Assembly: GCA_002794785.1 (NCBI GenBank)
Contig: NBBA01000015.1
Span: 434,001-498,000, forward strand
From: Coniferiporia sulphurascens
Lineage: Eukaryota; Basidiomycota; Agaricomycetes; Hymenochaetales; Hymenochaetaceae
Reading direction: 5' to 3'
DNA: 64,000 nt
Positions 1-9,855 of this stretch are shown here, one piece after another. Numbering within the stretch: position 1 is the first letter of the stretch; each line of letters starts with the position of its first letter. Position numbers and translations under genes: made by a program. Under the pieces are notes generated by a model. It saw nothing but the letters and a program-made list of their open reading frames with translations, did no database searches and was not told the origin of the DNA.

Positions 1-20
1 GGGAGGGGGGGCTCTCCATC

Positions 21-556
21 TGTTACAATTTTCCCCTACTTCCCCTTATTGCACTGACTCACTTCCTCTTCGTCATCATCAGTCAGTGCAACTCCCCCAT
101 TTCTCTGCCTTACTCATCCTTATTCGCCTTGTGCCATAAGATGCCATGATGACGCCTTATCGCACCATCATGACGTGCTTTGCTTACTGATCGCATTCCT
201 TGTGTTTCCATGACCTTCCATGCCATGTAAACGACCACATACAAGCAGCTACAGTAGTAAACACATAGAGTAGCATATAAGCATGTATCTCCAGTAGCAC
301 AAGCCCTAAGCTTGTGCTCTTCGTTCATACAAGCCCATTATCTGCTACCACCAGTTTACTGTGTGCCATTGAGCCACTGGTCGCTTCGTCGTAACCCGAC
401 TCCGCTAAGAAGCCTACCACATCCACATCGTCGATCAGGAAGCCCCATCAACGATCACCTTTGACTTATGACATCTAGGAAGCCCCATTGCCATACTACC
501 AGTCCCGACGATCAGGAAGCCCCACGTCGATCACCGTGTAACTGTTGAGCTTAACA
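21..556 (+). repeat. Solo LTR, copy A
   Basis: This is one of four copies of the same LTR. It begins TGTTACAATT and ends GAGCTTAACA, the TG...CA ends of an LTR. It is flanked by the perfect 5-bp duplication CCATC at 16-20 and 557-561. No internal retroelement sequence adjoins either side, so it is a solo LTR left by recombination between two LTRs. Near its 3' end the motif AGGAAGCCCC occurs three times. At 536 bp it is slightly shorter and more diverged than the other copies, so it is probably the oldest of them. Confidence 0.9.
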
Positions 557-561
557 CCATC

Positions 562-1051
562 TGTGTGTGAGTTCTCAGCTCTAGCATGCCAGCAGGTTAG
601 CCAATGGCAGGAGAGAGGTGCAGTAGCCTGCCCATCGGTGAGGACATGATGTTAACGTCCTCAGGGGAGGGGTGGTCTGGCGGACATCATCCCTGTCTCC
701 AGGGGGTTGGCTTGTTCTGATAAATCTCCTTTGGGGGGCCCCACTATCCCTGGCATCGACAGTGAAAACTGCCACCCCAAATCCCAGAAGGGTTCTAATG
801 ATGGCATCTTGCCTAGGAATAGGGGTCTCATAACACGTATTGTAGTGGTGAGAACCAGCCGACTCGATGCCTCTGACCTGACACTGTGGAAGGGTGGCTA
901 GAGACAGGTCAGCATGGGCCTCTGGATCATCCTGTGGGAGCATCCTTAGGTGGTTAGTATGGGAAACTCCTTGGTCTTCCCAATGATAGGGGGCTGGGGT
1001 CACCTGTGCAACATGGTAATCCCCGTATGCTGCAGATCCAGAAGTGGGGCG
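562..1051. other. Unassigned sequence left of the nested retroelements
   Basis: About 490 bp lying between solo LTR A and the target duplication of the outer ORF-bearing element. It continues after that element from 5019. I see short open frames on both strands but no conserved protein. It is G+C richer than the neighbouring LTR sequence. It could be part of the truncated LINE (5' untranslated region) or unrelated host sequence. Confidence 0.4.
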
Positions 1052-1112
1052 ACTATTGTTAGTAAATTGATGAAAATCATGATCACCGGATCGACGGATT
1101 ATCAAGATCGAC

Positions 1113-1610
1113 ATGGCAAGACCCGTAACTCTAATCGATACCAGGAACCTATGCCAACGCTGTAAAGACGCAGATCAGGTAGCATGGAAAGCATTTAACA
1201 TTGCATGTGCAACAGTAGGACAGAATGCAGGATATGACAACTGTCAAATTACATTCGATCATACTACAAGGGAACAACAAGTGGCGGAAAGGCTAGAAGT
1301 AATAATCGAACATAGAGTGACTATGTTCTCATACCAATTGAATAGATATGTAATCAGTGCTTACACAAGAACCAAGATTTATAATCAGCCACATAATGAA
1401 TTATGTTATCAAAGGGCAGTTATTACATCAACAGACTATGCAGAAGCAGCACACCAAATAGTTCATACTATCAATAAACAATTATGAGAACAACTATTCA
1501 CATACAAAGCCAACTTCATAGCCAAAGGACACACAACAGTAGATTGAAAGGAACCAAACCAAAGACAGGAGTTAGTACCAATAGATAAAGAAATTATAAT
1601 ATGATGGTTC
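1113..1610 (+). pseudogene. Broken ORF of element 1 (family of unknown function)
   Basis: The frame opens with ATG (MARPVTLIDTRNLCQRC) and runs 124 codons to a stop at 1485-1487. The homology to the element 2 ORF continues past that stop: AKGHTTVD matches AKGSTTAD, with another stop nearby. Solo LTR B then cuts it at 1610. The final part (GYSRI...IDDRTPE) reappears at about 3690-3765. Shared landmarks with the other copy are LCxRC near the N-terminus, WxAFN, NCQ(I/V)T, AKGxTT and IDDRTP. The CxxC-x20-C arrangement could bind a metal, but I recognise no known domain. It is clearly disabled by stop codons and insertions. Confidence 0.6.
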
Positions 1611-2171
1611 TGTTAAGCTCGACGGTTACACAGTGATTGACGTCGGGGCTTCCTGATCGTCTATACTGATGGTGATGACAATGGGGCTTCCTAGATGTTG
1701 TAAGTCAAAGATGATTGTTGATGGGGCTTCCTGATCGATGATGTGGGCGTGGTAGACTTCGGAATAGAGTCGGGTTACGATGAAGTGACTAGTGGCTCGA
1801 TGGCACACAGTAGACTGGTAGTAGCAGATAATGGGCTTGTATGAACAAAGAGCACAAGCTTAGGACTTGTGCTACTGAAGTTACATGCTTATATGCTACT
1901 CTATGTGTTTGTTACTGTAGCGACTTGGTTAGGTGTGTTTTACCAGACTATGGAAAGTCAAGGAAACTCAAGGAAGGCCTTGGTAATACAAGTATGGTGA
2001 TCAGTAAGCAAAGCGCGTCATGATGGTGCGAGAAGGCATCATCATGGCGTTTTATGGTGTAAGGTGAATAGGGGTTGGTAAGGAAGAGAAATGGGGGAGT
2101 TGTGCTGACTGATGGTGATGAAGAGGAAGTGAGTCAGCACATTAATGGGTAAGTAAAGGAAAATTGTAACA
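1611..2171 (-). repeat. Solo LTR, copy B
   Basis: This is the reverse complement of the same 561-bp LTR, running from TGTTAAGCTC to TTGTAACA on the plus strand. The perfect 5-bp duplication GGTTC is at 1606-1610 and 2172-2176. It interrupts the ORF of element 1. It is almost identical to copy D, and the few differences I noticed are mainly C/T changes at CpG. Both copies are therefore young. Confidence 0.93.
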
Positions 2172-2182
2172 GGTTCAATGAT

Positions 2183-3656
2183 TGTTAGGAATTGATGAAT
2201 AAGCTTGCTTACAAGCTTAGACAACGATACCAGCAACTACCAATACAGGAAGGGACTCCCACAGAGACTATCCAGCGATCATTCAACATGGGGACGGAAC
2301 TAACTAGAAAACCAGGACTTCTTGGGAACATCAGGCCAATCATGATGCTCAAGTGACCGCTAAAGACTCTTGACCCGTCAATACTCTGCCACCGATGCCA
2401 GACCACATACAATCAATCATGGGAAGCATTTAACATGGTAATAACCGAATGCTTTTACATGGCAGGGTACACAAACTGCCAGGTAACTACAGATCATGCT
2501 GTAGACCCTATAGGCGATGGCACGGAGGTCAGGGTAACGCACACGATACAAATGTACATCTTCGATGTACAGGAGTTTTTGCACAACGTCCATGTCCAGA
2601 CGATAGTGAACCTGCACATACATGACAAGGAATGTGACCTACACGTGGTCTCAGGATCCTTCCCATACAGGACGTTGCAGGATAATACATTCCTAGCTAA
2701 CGCTCACCGATTACGTGCAAAGGTAATCACCCTCTTTGAGAATCTATCAGCAAAGGGATCAACGACCGCTGATCAACAGATCGGCAATGTTAATCTTTAC
2801 GTGATAACACTATGGTTATCAAATGGATCACCCCTGGCACCACCTCCAGGATACATGCAATGTATCGCTAGGATAAACCACATTAACGAACCGCCGGACA
2901 ATGTGATTGACGACAGGACACCAACCGAAAGGTACCCGCCTATGGACCTTTAGCCAATATCGCATTACACGATTAAGCCACACTCGGCAGGAACCGAAGC
3001 GCTTACCGAAGCCAGCCACAAACTCTAAATGGCGAAGTGTCCAATACAACAAGACAACATGAAGGAACCAGCACAGGAGGCCAACAAGACAAGTTAATGA
3101 CTTACCAATCATCAAGCTGTTAGGCAGCATCTCAACAAGAAGCCACTGGCACATAAGACTACAGAGTAGCATGCAGAACAGTGGGGCGACACGCACAGCC
3201 TAAGCGTCATGGTGAAGTCATTATGACACCTATGACTTCACTATGAGCTCAGTGGAGCCTAGTGGAGCATAGTGGAGCGCATGACACGCAGTGGAGCTCA
3301 GTGGAGCACCAACGGCCAATCATAGATAGTTATTTCTCATATGATCCTCTAATGAGGTCATTGCACTGGTACGCAGCTCCAAGTCAGTGGAGCTTATGAC
3401 GACACTGTGAGGCATCATAGCTCCAACTGCAGAGCCTTGTGGAGCGTCCGCTTTCAAGCGGAGCTTCTTCTTCATGTATATAAGGGAGGCCTAGACCAGC
3501 CTAGACCCCCAGTTTAATTCACCTTCTCAATTCTCTCAGACTTCTCCTGAGTGAAGTACCAACATCTACCGACTTATTCTTGACTCAATCACATGCCTCA
3601 ACTCTATCTCAGCTACTTGTTCTGTCGGCTAACCACGGTTACCCTTGGTCCTAACA
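2183..3656 (+). mobile_element. Inner LTR-like element with an intact ORF (element 2)
   Basis: This 1474-bp element runs from TGTTAGGAATTGATGAA to GGTCCTAACA, with the perfect duplication ATGAT at 2178-2182 and 3657-3661. It lies inside element 1, just right of solo LTR B. It carries one long ORF (2435-2953). Further on are tandem copies of a GAGCNTAGTG-like 10-mer (about 3245-3310) and a TATATAA box at 3476-3483, about 175 bp from the 3' end. The segment just after the TATA box (CAGTTTAATTCA) is shared with element 1. The layout of ORF, upstream repeats, TATA box and about 175 bp to the end matches a U3-R-U5 LTR with a reading frame in U3. Confidence 0.75.
2435..2953 (+). CDS. ORF carried by the inner LTR-like element, unknown function
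   Basis: It encodes 172 codons from the first ATG. The same frame is open further upstream and shows the conserved LCHRC segment (codons before 2435), so the original start is probably lost or lies upstream. In the element 1 copy that segment follows an ATG directly. Conserved landmarks are WEAFN, YTNCQVTTDH, AKGSTTADQQ, a PPPGY turn and VIDDRTPTE near the C-terminus. The protein has no obvious membrane segment. It does not resemble retroviral pol domains, and I cannot match it to gag with confidence. The copy has no internal stop, in contrast to element 1. Confidence 0.5.
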   Translation: MVITECFYMAGYTNCQVTTDHAVDPIGDGTEVRVTHTIQMYIFDVQEFLHNVHVQTIVNLHIHDKECDLHVVSGSFPYRTLQDNTFLANAHRLRAKVITLFENLSAKGSTTADQQIGNVNLYVITLWLSNGSPLAPPPGYMQCIARINHINEPPDNVIDDRTPTERYPPMDL

Positions 3657-3911
3657 ATGATGAACCATCATATAGAGTTACACCTGGGTATAGCAGGATA
3701 ACAAATATAAATGCTATAGGGCCTGAGGAGCTCTTTATGCCAATAGATGATAGGACACCAGAATGAACCCCTTTCAATGTATCAATGGAAATGACTCAAG
3801 ATTAGTCTACAGTAATAAATAACAAGCCACAACAAGATAAGATTAAGAAGGCTAGCATAATCGCTGAGCCACACAAGTATATCTAAGTGTTCGGCTAAGA
3901 ATAGCCGATGG

Positions 3912-4472
3912 TGTTAAGCTCAATCGGTTACGCGGTGATCGACGTCGGGGCTTCCTGATCATCGGGACTGATGGTTACGGCAACAGGGCTTCCTAGAGGT
4001 CGTAAGTCGAAGGTGATCGTCGATGGGGCTTCCTGATCGGCGATGTGGACGCGAGGTGTTTCTTAGCGAGTCGGGTTACGACGAAGCGACTAATGGCCAA
4101 TAGGCACACAGTAGACTGGTGGTAGCAGATAATGGGCTTGTATGAACAAAGAGCACAAGCTTAGGGCTTGTGCTACTGAAGTTACATGCTTATATGCTAC
4201 TCTATGTGTTTGCTACTGTAGCGACTTGGTTAGGTATGTTTACCAGACGAAGGAAAGTCAAGGAAACTCAAGGAAGGCCTTGGTAATACAAGTACGGTGA
4301 TCAGTAAGCAAAGCACGTCATGATGGTGCAGTAAGGCGTCATCATGGCGTCTTATGGCACAAGGCGGATAAGGATGAGTAAGATAGAGAAATGGGGGAGT
4401 TGCACTGACTGATGATGACGAAGGAGAAGTGAGTCAGCACATTAGAAGGAAAAGTAAAGGAAAATTGTAACA
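3912..4472 (-). repeat. Solo LTR, copy C
   Basis: This is a third copy of the 561-bp LTR in reverse orientation. The perfect 5-bp duplication GATGG is at 3907-3911 and 4473-4477. It sits in element 1 between the ORF remnant and the TATA box. Confidence 0.92.
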
Positions 4473-5018
4473 GATGGAAGCATGGCAATCAATTGAAGAT
4501 GCAATTGATGGGAGCCAAGTATAGCACATCACACAGCAGAACCAATGAGGAAATAAGGAGAAGCATCATAGGTATAGTAGTATCCGAGAATGGTTAACTT
4601 AGGTATTATACTGTATGACTTGATGGAAACTCAGGGAAGGTTCTGGCATAAGATAAAGATAGCACGGTAGGCTGTAGAATGTACTGGAATATGTAACTGA
4701 CTCATAAGAAGCTAAGAATAGTAAATAGCATGTACAGGATTGTACTGGAACATTCTTATGACTTATAAAGCGAGAGTAGTATGTTGTAGTATCTACTGGA
4801 ACATAGTAAATAGACTACAACATGTAGGGTATAAAAGCCCAATGTAAAATTGCAGTAAAAAGCAGTTTAATTCATCTCTTGTCTCTTACCACCATTATCA
4901 GCTCTAACACTCTAGTGAGTAAAGGGTACCAAGCCTACCCTAAACTAACTAGTATCATTGTGTGAATCTGTTATCACTTGTTTCTAACCCTTAATCAGGG
5001 AGCGAATCTAACAACTAT

Positions 5019-5260
5019 GTCTAACCACATATTCTCTGGGGTTAAACCTGGGGTCTGAAGTGCATGCAGGGAATTGGGAAACTTAAGTAGTGGCTAGGGT
5101 GTTAGTCCTCATGGCCTTATGGGCATAGTGGCTTCTCTGTCATGAAAGAGTGGACCGGGGTGGTGGGGGGTAGTTCCCTTCATCGGCCGCAGAGTACTAA
5201 ATCTGCCATGGGTATGCATGGGGGTAAATCCCACTGCATTGCTTAAGTTGATTCCTTGAC
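5019..5260. other. Sequence between the nested elements and the LINE fragment
   Basis: This continues the unassigned sequence of 562-1051 after the nested block. I see no recognisable coding signal before the reverse transcriptase fragment, which only becomes recognisable from about 5380. Confidence 0.35.
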
Positions 5261-6235
5261 ATGCAGACATGCCCTGGGGTAACTTGGGGGACATGGGAGG
5301 GGCGTGGGAACCCCATATCCCAAGGAAGGTGTAGTCGTTTGGTGGGCCTCGCAAGAGAACCCTTTAGTCAGGCCAACCCTATGGTCTTCGTCTGGGCCTA
5401 TGTCGATGACCACCTCCTTACCACCTCCTCGCCTTCCATATCTACAAATGTGGCTCGGCTTGAGAAGGCTTACCAATCCTTTTCAGCGGCATGCTGCACG
5501 CTTGGCCTATCTCTGGATGACGACAAAACTGAACTCATCCATTGGACCCGTATGTGTGCACTCAAAGAAGAATCCCTCTCCCACCCTATTGTATTGCTGC
5601 GCCAGGATAAACCCCCACTTCGAATTGTCCCCTCCCACCCTCTATGGTGGCTTGGGATTTTTTTCGATGTGCAGCTTACATTTACAGTTCATGTCCAATG
5701 CATGTGCTTTAAGGCCATGTCCTCCCTTTGTGCCTTGGAACTCCTCGGCAACACGCTCCGGGGTCTTGACCCCCTCCATCTCCGTCGTCTCTACATCAGA
5801 TGCATCCTTCTGGTACTACTATGGGGCTCCCCACTCTGGTACACAGGAATTCGCCAAAAAGGGAAATGTGAACAGCTCACTCTGGTGCAGTCGGCTGCTT
5901 GTCAGCACATTTTGGGAACATGGTGCACGTCGCCACGTGGCCCTTCAGAGGTCCTGGCCTCCATTCTCCCCATTCCCCTCCGTCTTGAGTGCACCAAGTC
6001 TCGTGCCGCTATAAGGTATCTCTCTACCACGCACACCCTCCTTCCCCTACGCACTTCATGTAAGGGCGCCATTACCTCCTCCTTCATTTCCTGGGTACCC
6101 CCTGGGTGCGAACGAGTCCCCCGATACACTCGGCCCCCGTGGATCGCCGTGCCCGCCCTTGCGTGGGTGCTTTTCAACCGGGCCATTGACCATTCCCCTG
6201 AAGTGTGGGAGGTGATCATACAGGCACATCATGGG
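5261..6235 (+). pseudogene. LINE reverse transcriptase fragment, cut by a solo LTR
   Basis: From about 5380 the frame encodes the C-terminal half of a non-LTR retrotransposon reverse transcriptase. The catalytic motif AYVDD is followed by LGLSLDDDKTELIHW and a thumb-like region. The palm motifs that should precede YVDD are missing, so the copy is 5' truncated or rearranged. The frame is stopped by solo LTR D, inserted after 6235. The RNase H part of the same polyprotein resumes after the LTR. Removing the 561-bp LTR and one 5-bp duplication (566 bp) joins the two frames without a shift, so the LINE frame was open here when the LTR landed. Confidence 0.8.
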
Positions 6236-6796
6236 TGTTACAATTTTCCTTTACTTACCCATTAATGCGCTGACTCACTTCCTCTTCATCACCATCAGTC
6301 AGCACAACTCCCCCATTTCTCTTCCTTACCAACCCCTATTCACCTTACACCATAAAACGCCATGATGATGCCTTCTCGCACCATCATGACGCACTTTGCT
6401 TACTGATCACCATACTTGTATTACCAAGGCCTTCCTTGAGTTTCCTTGACTTTCCATAGTCTGGTAAAACACACCTAACCAAGTCGCTACAGTAACAAAC
6501 ACATAGAGTAGCATATAAGCATGTAACTTCAGTAGCACAAGTCCTAAGCTTGTGCTCTTTGTTCATACAAGCCCATTATCTGCTACCACCAGTCTACTGT
6601 GTGCCGTCGAGCCACTAGTCACTTCATCGTAACCTGACTCTATTCCGAAGTCTACCATGCCCACATCGTTGATCAGGAAGCCCCATCGACAATCATCTTT
6701 GACTTATGACATCTAGGAAGCCCTGTTGTCATCACCATCAGTATAGATGATCAGGAAGCCCCGATGTTGATCACCGCATAACTGTCGAGCTTAACA
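6236..6796 (+). repeat. Solo LTR, copy D, inside the LINE
   Basis: This 561-bp copy runs from TGTTACAATTTTCC to GAGCTTAACA. The perfect duplication ATGGG is at 6231-6235 and 6797-6801. It splits the LINE between reverse transcriptase and RNase H. Near its 3' end three copies of AGGAAGCCC(C/T) are spaced about 40-45 bp apart, the first two in (A/G)TC(A/T)AGGAAGCCC contexts. The same trio occurs in all four LTRs and may be part of the promoter or a protein-binding array. Confidence 0.95.
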
Positions 6797-6801
6797 ATGG
6801 G

Positions 6802-7815
6802 CTTATCTCCCGCTTGCGCCACAACCACTCCCACATGCTTATCTACACCGATGGTTCCCACAAAGGGTCCGCTCCCTCCTCGTATGCTGGCAGTTGCGCC
6901 AACATCTGGTTTTACCTTGGCGAGTCATATTTGACCCGTGAAACTTTCTTAGGCTCCCAGGTCCATTCCACGGATTGTGAGCTTGCCACCATTGCGGACA
7001 TTGCTTGGCTTCTCGCAACTTCACAACCTCTCAACAATGCTGTCTTAAATGTAGACATCTACACTGACTGCGAAGTGGCTATCCGCCTCATCGACAACCC
7101 TCTCCCATCCCCAGGCGTCAATGTCACCCTCCTTATCCGCAAGCTCCTCAAAGCGGCCACCAAATGCTTCCCATGCATCACCTTTAGTTTGCGCTGGGTA
7201 CCTGGTCATGCGGACATTGAAGGGAACGAATATGCTGACATTCTCGCCACGGGCATTGCTGACCATCCCCCCCCGAATGTTACACCATTCCTGGCTACCA
7301 TCTGTTTCCTCTGGGAATCTGCCTCCTTTTCGGCACTTTCCAAATGGAAGGCTGACTGGGCTGCTGCCTGTCGCCTTCATTGCGGTTCTTCCGATGCCCA
7401 CACCCTGGGCTCGGCTATTACCCCATCTACTAAGCCATCCCCCCTCATGCAGGACCTCAAACTCGGTTGCCACCTCAAATGCAAAGTTTTCCGGACCCTA
7501 CTCGGTCACGCTGGTTTCGGCATGTACTATGGACGTATTCTGGGATGCGACCCCCTTTGCCCATCCTGCCACCTTCCACAAACACATGCCCACCTCCTGG
7601 TTACATGCCCCTCTACCCTCGCCGCCCACCAGGCGGCATGGAAAACCCCTGTCCCCTCTTCTGAGGAACTCTGGTTCTTGAAAGATGGCCTCCCGAAACT
7701 CGCCAGCTTTTTGGCCTCCTCCCCTGCCTTCTCTGAAGACCCCATCTTGACCTTCGATCCAGGTGGGCCCACTATAGTCTCTGTGTCTGCCCTAGGTTTT
7801 GCATTAGGCAACTAG
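6802..7815 (+). pseudogene. LINE RNase H and C-terminal zinc knuckle
   Basis: This is the C-terminal part of the LINE polyprotein. It begins with an RNase H domain: IYTDGS carries the first catalytic Asp, followed by STDCELATI with the Glu, IYTDCEVA with another Asp, and WVPGHADIEGNEYAD with the His/Asp of the last motif. A cysteine-histidine cluster follows (CDPLCPSCHLPQTHAHLLVT then CP), usual at the end of this LINE class. The frame is open to the stop at 7813-7815. RNase H in a LINE suits the Tad/I-like elements of fungi. The polyprotein is split by solo LTR D, so it cannot be made from this copy. Confidence 0.85.
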
Positions 7816-8021
7816 GAGCTGTCCAACCACACTTCCCTTTCCACTGCCTACTACCTTAGTCAGTTCCTGTCTATGCTTCTGGCATCCCCATATTTTGTGC
7901 TCTCTATAACAACTACCATCTCCCACAAATACAGGGGCCTAAAGGCCCCTGGAGCGTATTTTGTACTAGATAGTCATGACACGCTATAGAAATGCATTTA
8001 AAATAAAATAAAATAAAAAAA
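7816..8021 (+). mobile_element. LINE 3' untranslated region and A-rich tail
   Basis: After the stop codon about 170 bp of 3' sequence contain a short perfect hairpin (GGGGCCTAAAGGCCCC, about 7934-7949). They end in repeated AAATA units and a short A run (8000-8021). This A-rich tail marks the 3' end of the LINE insertion. The matching target duplication would lie at the 5' end, which I could not identify. Confidence 0.7.
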
Positions 8022-8457
8022 GTCCCTTGCTACGCGTGCTCTCATTCGCTGCTTTTTTTCATTACGTACATGTGTTTGACAATTCCATTCTGTTTAGACT
8101 TGTTGTCCCTCGCTGCGCGTGCGCACATTGCTTGTAGTATTTCCTCTTGTAATAGTATCCTATTTTTTCCGAAAAAGTTCTTCAGTCCAAAGGAGATTGC
8201 AACATTCGATAAAAGACCCATCACATCTATATACTATCATTTGTGAGCTTGTACAACCTGTGTTCTGCCTGAGCTTTCTTGACATCATCAAACCTCAAAA
8301 CGTGATTAGTTGGACTGTATTTCGTTGGCTTCCAGTACTATCCCAGGGAGTCAATCGGGATGATAACACCAGCAGGCTGAACGCAGCGTCGTTCGGTATG
8401 ACACTCACGTATGACAGGGATTAACCGAACAAAAAAGGTAGAGTGCGCAAGGACAGA
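8022..8457. other. Intergenic sequence with a degenerate direct repeat
   Basis: I found no gene here. Two diverged copies of a GTCCCTNGCTNCGCGTGC motif occur at about 8022-8040 and 8106-8124. The first starts exactly at the end of the LINE tail. Confidence 0.4.
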
Positions 8458-9198
8458 CTACACCGAGAACTTCCATCCGCCGGCTAGACCCATCACGTTG
8501 CTTGGGTCGTACTATGCATTGATCGACTGCAGACGGTCAACGTTATCCGCGTAAATTCTGTTGACACTTGCCCCAACGACGGCATAGTTGCCATACAGCG
8601 CGGCGTCAGCGATATCCTGTCCCTCTGCGATGGCCGCCGCCTGGATCGTCGCCGCACTGCCTGATTGTGTCGAGGAAAGAGTCATCACCCGCAGGGAGGA
8701 CCCATGCGTAGTAGAGATTTACAGGGATAGGGAAGAGACCCTGTGTGCGCGAGGGTGGATATGCACCATCGTAAAGAGCGAGGTAAGGAAGGGTTCGACA
8801 TCGTACGAGACGAACGTGCCCGTAGAAAAAGTGGGCTCAGAGATGATCCCCAGAACTAATGTACAGCAAAAGACGGTTAGTAAGACTCTTTTCGCGGCTG
8901 AGTCTGAAGAAAATCATACGTACAGTGGTCTCACTCACGATGATTTCCAGTAAGTTTGGGGATGGGTTAGACACGGTGACCGTGTGGAATGCACCACTGT
9001 TTGCCATCAATCTGTAGTGAGTAAAGACTTTCAACTTACCGTTGGCCGGCAGTAGCATTGGCTGGCGCAGACTGAACCAGAGGTACGAAAGAGCGTGTGG
9101 AGACATCTGTTGAGAAAGTCTCGATAGCAAGGAATTCGTCAATGATGCCTTCAGGCTGGTCCGGCCCGTCATAGAAGATGGTTGAAGTCGCACCGGGC
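8458..9198 (-). pseudogene. Remnant of an FAD-linked oxidase (C-terminal part)
   Basis: Read on the minus strand, the segment encodes the C-terminal third of a secreted-type FAD-binding (PCMH/BBE) oxidase. It opens with TIFYDGPDQPEGIIDEFLAI and SFVPLVQSAPANATAGQR. Two short introns follow, then SLSPSGTFVSYDVEPFL, LYYAWVLPAGDDSFLDTIRQ and the usual end YDPSNVMGLAGGWKF. An in-frame TAG stands just before the YDPSNV block. The N-terminal FAD-binding half is missing upstream and I can also see frame changes. Family members oxidise small alcohols or sugars with FAD bound covalently to His/Cys. That domain is gone, so no activity is expected. Confidence 0.75.
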
Positions 9199-9855
9199 TA
9201 GTGGAGGGGTCATTGTAAGATAATGCTCCCGGAGAACGGAAGACAATACATCACAAACCAGGCCGACCAGAGTGTTGAAAACCCAAAATCAAGGAGGTAT
9301 CGGGCTTTGCCAGCGCAGCTGGCCCTGTCATTATACGCACAAGTCACCAGTACTGTTGGGAAAGTGCAGCTTGAAGGCGATTAGTAAGGTAGTTAGTAAT
9401 GTAGTTACCTTTCTCGGACGGCGCATATAGGCTGAGAAATTTTCTTTTACACCTCAGTCCTTTATTTTTCCTTGTGGACTGAGCAAATCTCATCAGTCAC
9501 TGCATTCGATCCGATTTACTGTAAAAGTGATGAATGAATAAACTTGATCTCGTAAACAATATCATTATCGGTACAAATCGTCAAAGCAAGCCAGTAGTGT
9601 TCGCCCATTCTGATCTCAACAATTATAGTTTTCGGTCTCTTTACAAATTTGCAAACGAAAAGTACCTGTGTTCGCCCGCATCCTTTGAATCCTCATCACC
9701 CTTATTAGCACAGCTCGATCACGGGATATACTGAACTTTCTATGGCGTGGACGCATCGATCGTCCCGACACGTCCACGCAGAAATCTTATGTTCTGTGAG
9801 AATTTGACGGTGAGTTCCAAGTTGTATGGAAATATATGGAAGAGAACTACTTGGC
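9199..9855. other. Intergenic sequence downstream of the minus-strand kinase
   Basis: I see no gene. A 30-bp stretch at about 9301-9338 (GCCAGCGCAGCTGGCCCTGT core) has an imperfect relative at about 25853-25885, beyond the far end of the kinase cluster. Confidence 0.4.

Larger units (their letters stand above)
1057..5013 (+). mobile_element. Outer LTR-like element with an ORF (element 1), carrying three later insertions
   Basis: The element starts TGTTAGTAAATTGATGAA and ends GCGAATCTAACA. It is flanked by the perfect 5-bp duplication ACTAT at 1052-1056 and 5014-5018. Three elements have inserted into it, each with its own duplication: solo LTR B, element 2 and solo LTR C. Without them it is 1346 bp. 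It carries the 5' part of a conserved ORF (from 1113), and the ORF's end appears after the insertions at about 3657-3765. A TATAAAAG box lies at 4830-4837, about 180 bp before the 3' end, the position expected for the promoter in an LTR. I infer a long solo LTR with a U3 reading frame. A short non-autonomous retroelement is the alternative. Confidence 0.75.

Noticed and set aside
581..1114. A 177-codon minus-strand frame next to the first solo LTR
   Set aside because: It runs across the start of element 1 at 1057, which is an insertion boundary with a target duplication, and has no conserved motif. It is a chance frame.
1841..2023. A 60-codon frame repeated identically at 6384-6566
   Set aside because: Both lie in the same position of solo LTR copies B and D; identity reflects the LTR, not a gene.
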